In this document: piece after piece, positions 62,492-64,000 of the stretch | Position numbering within the stretch: the first letter of the stretch is position 1 | How the letters are laid out: each line of letters starts with the position of its first letter | NCBI GenBank assembly: GCA_964011275.1 | Contig: CAXGOB010000010.1 | Coordinates: 1 to 64,000 of the forward strand | From: UBA7328 sp002471345 | GTDB taxonomy: Bacteria > Bacteroidota > Bacteroidia > Chitinophagales > Saprospiraceae | Length of the DNA stretch: 64,000 nucleotides | Reading direction: 5' to 3' | Made by a program: the position numbers and the translations under genes | The notes under the pieces: generated by a model | Seen by the model: only the letters and a program-made list of their open reading frames with translations | What the model was told of the DNA's origin: nothing | The model's database searches: none

Positions 62492-64000
62492 CTAATCCAA
62501 CTTCAAGACCTCCAAAAATGCCTTCTGCGGAACTTGAACACTTCCTATCGACCTCATCTTCTTCTTTCCTTTTTTTTGCTTTTCTAATAGCTTTCTCTTA
62601 CGAGTAATATCTCCACCATAACATTTAGCGGTCACATCTTTTCTGAGTGCTGATATCGTCTCTCTAGCTATGATCTTAGCACCTATAGATGCTTGTATAG
62701 CAATCATAAACTGCTGCCTTGGAAGTAAGGTCTTGAGTTTTTTACAAATCTGCCGTCCAAATGATTCCGCTTTAGTGCGATGTACCAATGAAGATAAGGC
62801 ATCTACAGGTTCTCCATTTAGTCTTATATCTAATCTGACCAAATCACTTGAATTGTATTCTTTTGGCAAGTAGTCAAATGAAGCATACCCTCTTGTAATG
62901 GATTTTAATCTATCATAGAAATCAAATACAATTTCAGCCAGAGGTAAATCAAAGGACAATTCTATTCTTTCTTGTGTGAGATAGGTTTGTTTGGTTAAGG
63001 TGCCCCTTTTATCCATACATAGAGTCATGATATTCCCTATATATTCTGGTTTAGTAATAATTTGAGCTGAAATATAAGGCTCCTCTACCCTATCCAATTG
63101 TGATGGATCTGGAAGATCAGAAGGTGTATTAATAATGAGCTCTTCTTGTTTAGTGGTGTAAGCCAAATAAGAAACATTTGGAATGGTTGTGATCACCTCT
63201 TGATCAAATTCTCTTGAGAGACGCTCTTGTATTATCTCTAGGTGTAACATTCCTAAGAACCCACACCTAAACCCAAAGCCAAGTGCTACTGAAGTCTCCG
63301 TCTCATAAGTCAATGATGCATCATTCAATTGTAATTTTTCGAGACTGTCTCTTAAATCTTCAAAATCCTCATTCTCAATAGGATAGATACCAGCAAACAC
63401 CATTGGTTTTACCTCCTCAAAGCCATGAATGCCATCAGAACAAGGATTGTCAGTACTTGTGATTGTATCTCCTACTTTGATTTCTTTCGACTCTTTGATA
63501 CCTGTAATGACATATCCTACATCTCCTGTGCCCATTTCTTTTTTAGGTACCTGATCAAGTTGTAGCACCCCAATCTCATCTGCGAAATAATCCTTACCAG
63601 TATGAATAAATCGGATACCTTGTCCTTTCTTCAGAGTGCCATTCATTATTCTATAATAAGCAATCACTCCTCTAAAAGAATTGAACATTGAGTCAAAAAT
63701 CAATGCCTGTAATGGAGCCTCTGGATCACCTTTTGGAGCAGGAATACGGTCTACTACTGCATTCATTATATCTTGTATCCCAATGCCCGTTTTACCACTA
63801 GCCAGAACAATTTCCTCACTTGCACATCCAATAAGATCAATAATTTGATCGGACATTTCTTCGATCATGGCACTTTCCATGTCCACTTTATTCAAAATTG
63901 GAATAATTTCAAGATCATGCTCAATAGCCAAATAAAGATTAGAAATAGTCTGTGCCTGCACTCCTTGAGAGGCATCTACTAAAAGTAATGCTCCTTCACA
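62492..64000 (-). CDS. lepA: Elongation factor 4 (LepA), 5' end beyond the window
   Basis: LepA is a ribosome-bound GTPase that back-translocates or remodels stalled ribosomes. The visible 502 codons lack the start: the frame is open to the last base and begins CEGALLLVDASQGVQAQTISN, which follows the G3 motif in full proteins. Present are the NKVDME G4 motif, domain II, EDFEDLRDSLEKLQLNDASL, the LEIIQERLSREFDQEV domain and the LepA-specific C-terminus with KCYGGDITRKRKLLEKQKKG. About 90-100 N-terminal residues, including the P-loop, are outside. Confidence 0.96.
   Translation of the reverse strand, partial: CEGALLLVDASQGVQAQTISNLYLAIEHDLEIIPILNKVDMESAMIEEMSDQIIDLIGCASEEIVLASGKTGIGIQDIMNAVVDRIPAPKGDPEAPLQALIFDSMFNSFRGVIAYYRIMNGTLKKGQGIRFIHTGKDYFADEIGVLQLDQVPKKEMGTGDVGYVITGIKESKEIKVGDTITSTDNPCSDGIHGFEEVKPMVFAGIYPIENEDFEDLRDSLEKLQLNDASLTYETETSVALGFGFRCGFLGMLHLEIIQERLSREFDQEVITTIPNVSYLAYTTKQEELIINTPSDLPDPSQLDRVEEPYISAQIITKPEYIGNIMTLCMDKRGTLTKQTYLTQERIELSFDLPLAEIVFDFYDRLKSITRGYASFDYLPKEYNSSDLVRLDIRLNGEPVDALSSLVHRTKAESFGRQICKKLKTLLPRQQFMIAIQASIGAKIIARETISALRKDVTAKCYGGDITRKRKLLEKQKKGKKKMRSIGSVQVPQKAFLEVLKLD

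Noticed and set aside
1..64000. CRISPR arrays, insertion sequences, tRNA or rRNA genes
   Set aside because: None seen: no regularly spaced repeats, no transposase motif and no tRNA-like fold in any intergenic region inspected by eye.

Overview
The window is a low-GC chromosomal stretch of a Bacteroidota bacterium. The evidence is a complete gliding/type IX secretion motor operon (gldK-gldL-gldM-gldN) with a PorP/SprF-type gene just upstream, T9SS sorting tails of type A (remnants) and type B (CHU_C), a GldE homologue, DUF1573, an S9 dipeptidyl-peptidase IV, and many small Bacteroidota-specific conserved proteins. The domain style of the secreted proteins (M36 peptidase with CUB and P-domain, cysteine-rich CHU_C protein) is reminiscent of Saprospiria, but class-level placement is inference. 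Coding is dense, with no rRNA, tRNA, CRISPR array or intact insertion sequence seen.

Layout. 1-1340: decayed T9SS cargo tails. 1341-7078: T9SS motor operon and porP (minus). 7085-11278: MBL hydrolase, small protein, beta-barrel protein, Ppx/GppA and a metal ABC permease fused to a DtxR-like regulator. 11293-15558: tight minus operon kdsB, Cys-less asparagine-synthetase homologue, sulfotransferase, prmC. 15742-18738: LysM/RlpA-like protein, cystathionine beta-synthase and a PagL-like protein (plus, overlapping genes). 19280-26126: large M36 metalloprotease, small secreted protein and CotH lipoprotein. 26332-30343: enoyl-CoA hydratase, then a coupled trio of helicase-like protein, HsdR-N nuclease-like protein and GcvH-like protein. 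30600-36870: MORN lipoprotein, PolX-like PHP protein, DUF1573, short asparaginase, cysteine-desulfurase-like enzyme. 37190-45290: DPP IV, smpB, gldE, lptC, T9SS type B protein, lipoprotein FGE, rdgB. 45484-50514: HU/SPOR membrane protein, dnaA with a good Bacteroidota promoter, and a two-gene 5'-nucleotidase. 50648-53827: A-type Fe-S carrier, DUF1801, membrane AraC regulator with a candidate operator repeat, a TGA-interrupted gene and YceI. 53878-64000: mixed metabolic and envelope genes, ending in a lepA gene cut by the window edge.

Most genes are ordinary. The best leads are: (i) a helicase-like protein (28037-30343) whose P-loop and DEAD-type positions appear erased, translationally coupled to a nuclease-fold gene and a GcvH-like lipoyl-domain gene; (ii) a PolX homologue that seems to have lost the polymerase aspartates but kept the PHP nuclease motifs; (iii) a 17-bp direct repeat of 22-bp period between an AraC-type membrane regulator and an operon whose first gene carries one in-frame TGA; (iv) a lipoprotein formylglycine-generating-enzyme homologue that keeps both catalytic-type cysteines, unlike GldK in the same window; (v) the kdsB / Cys-less AsnB / sulfotransferase operon. 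All functional statements come from reading the sequence; no database search was run.
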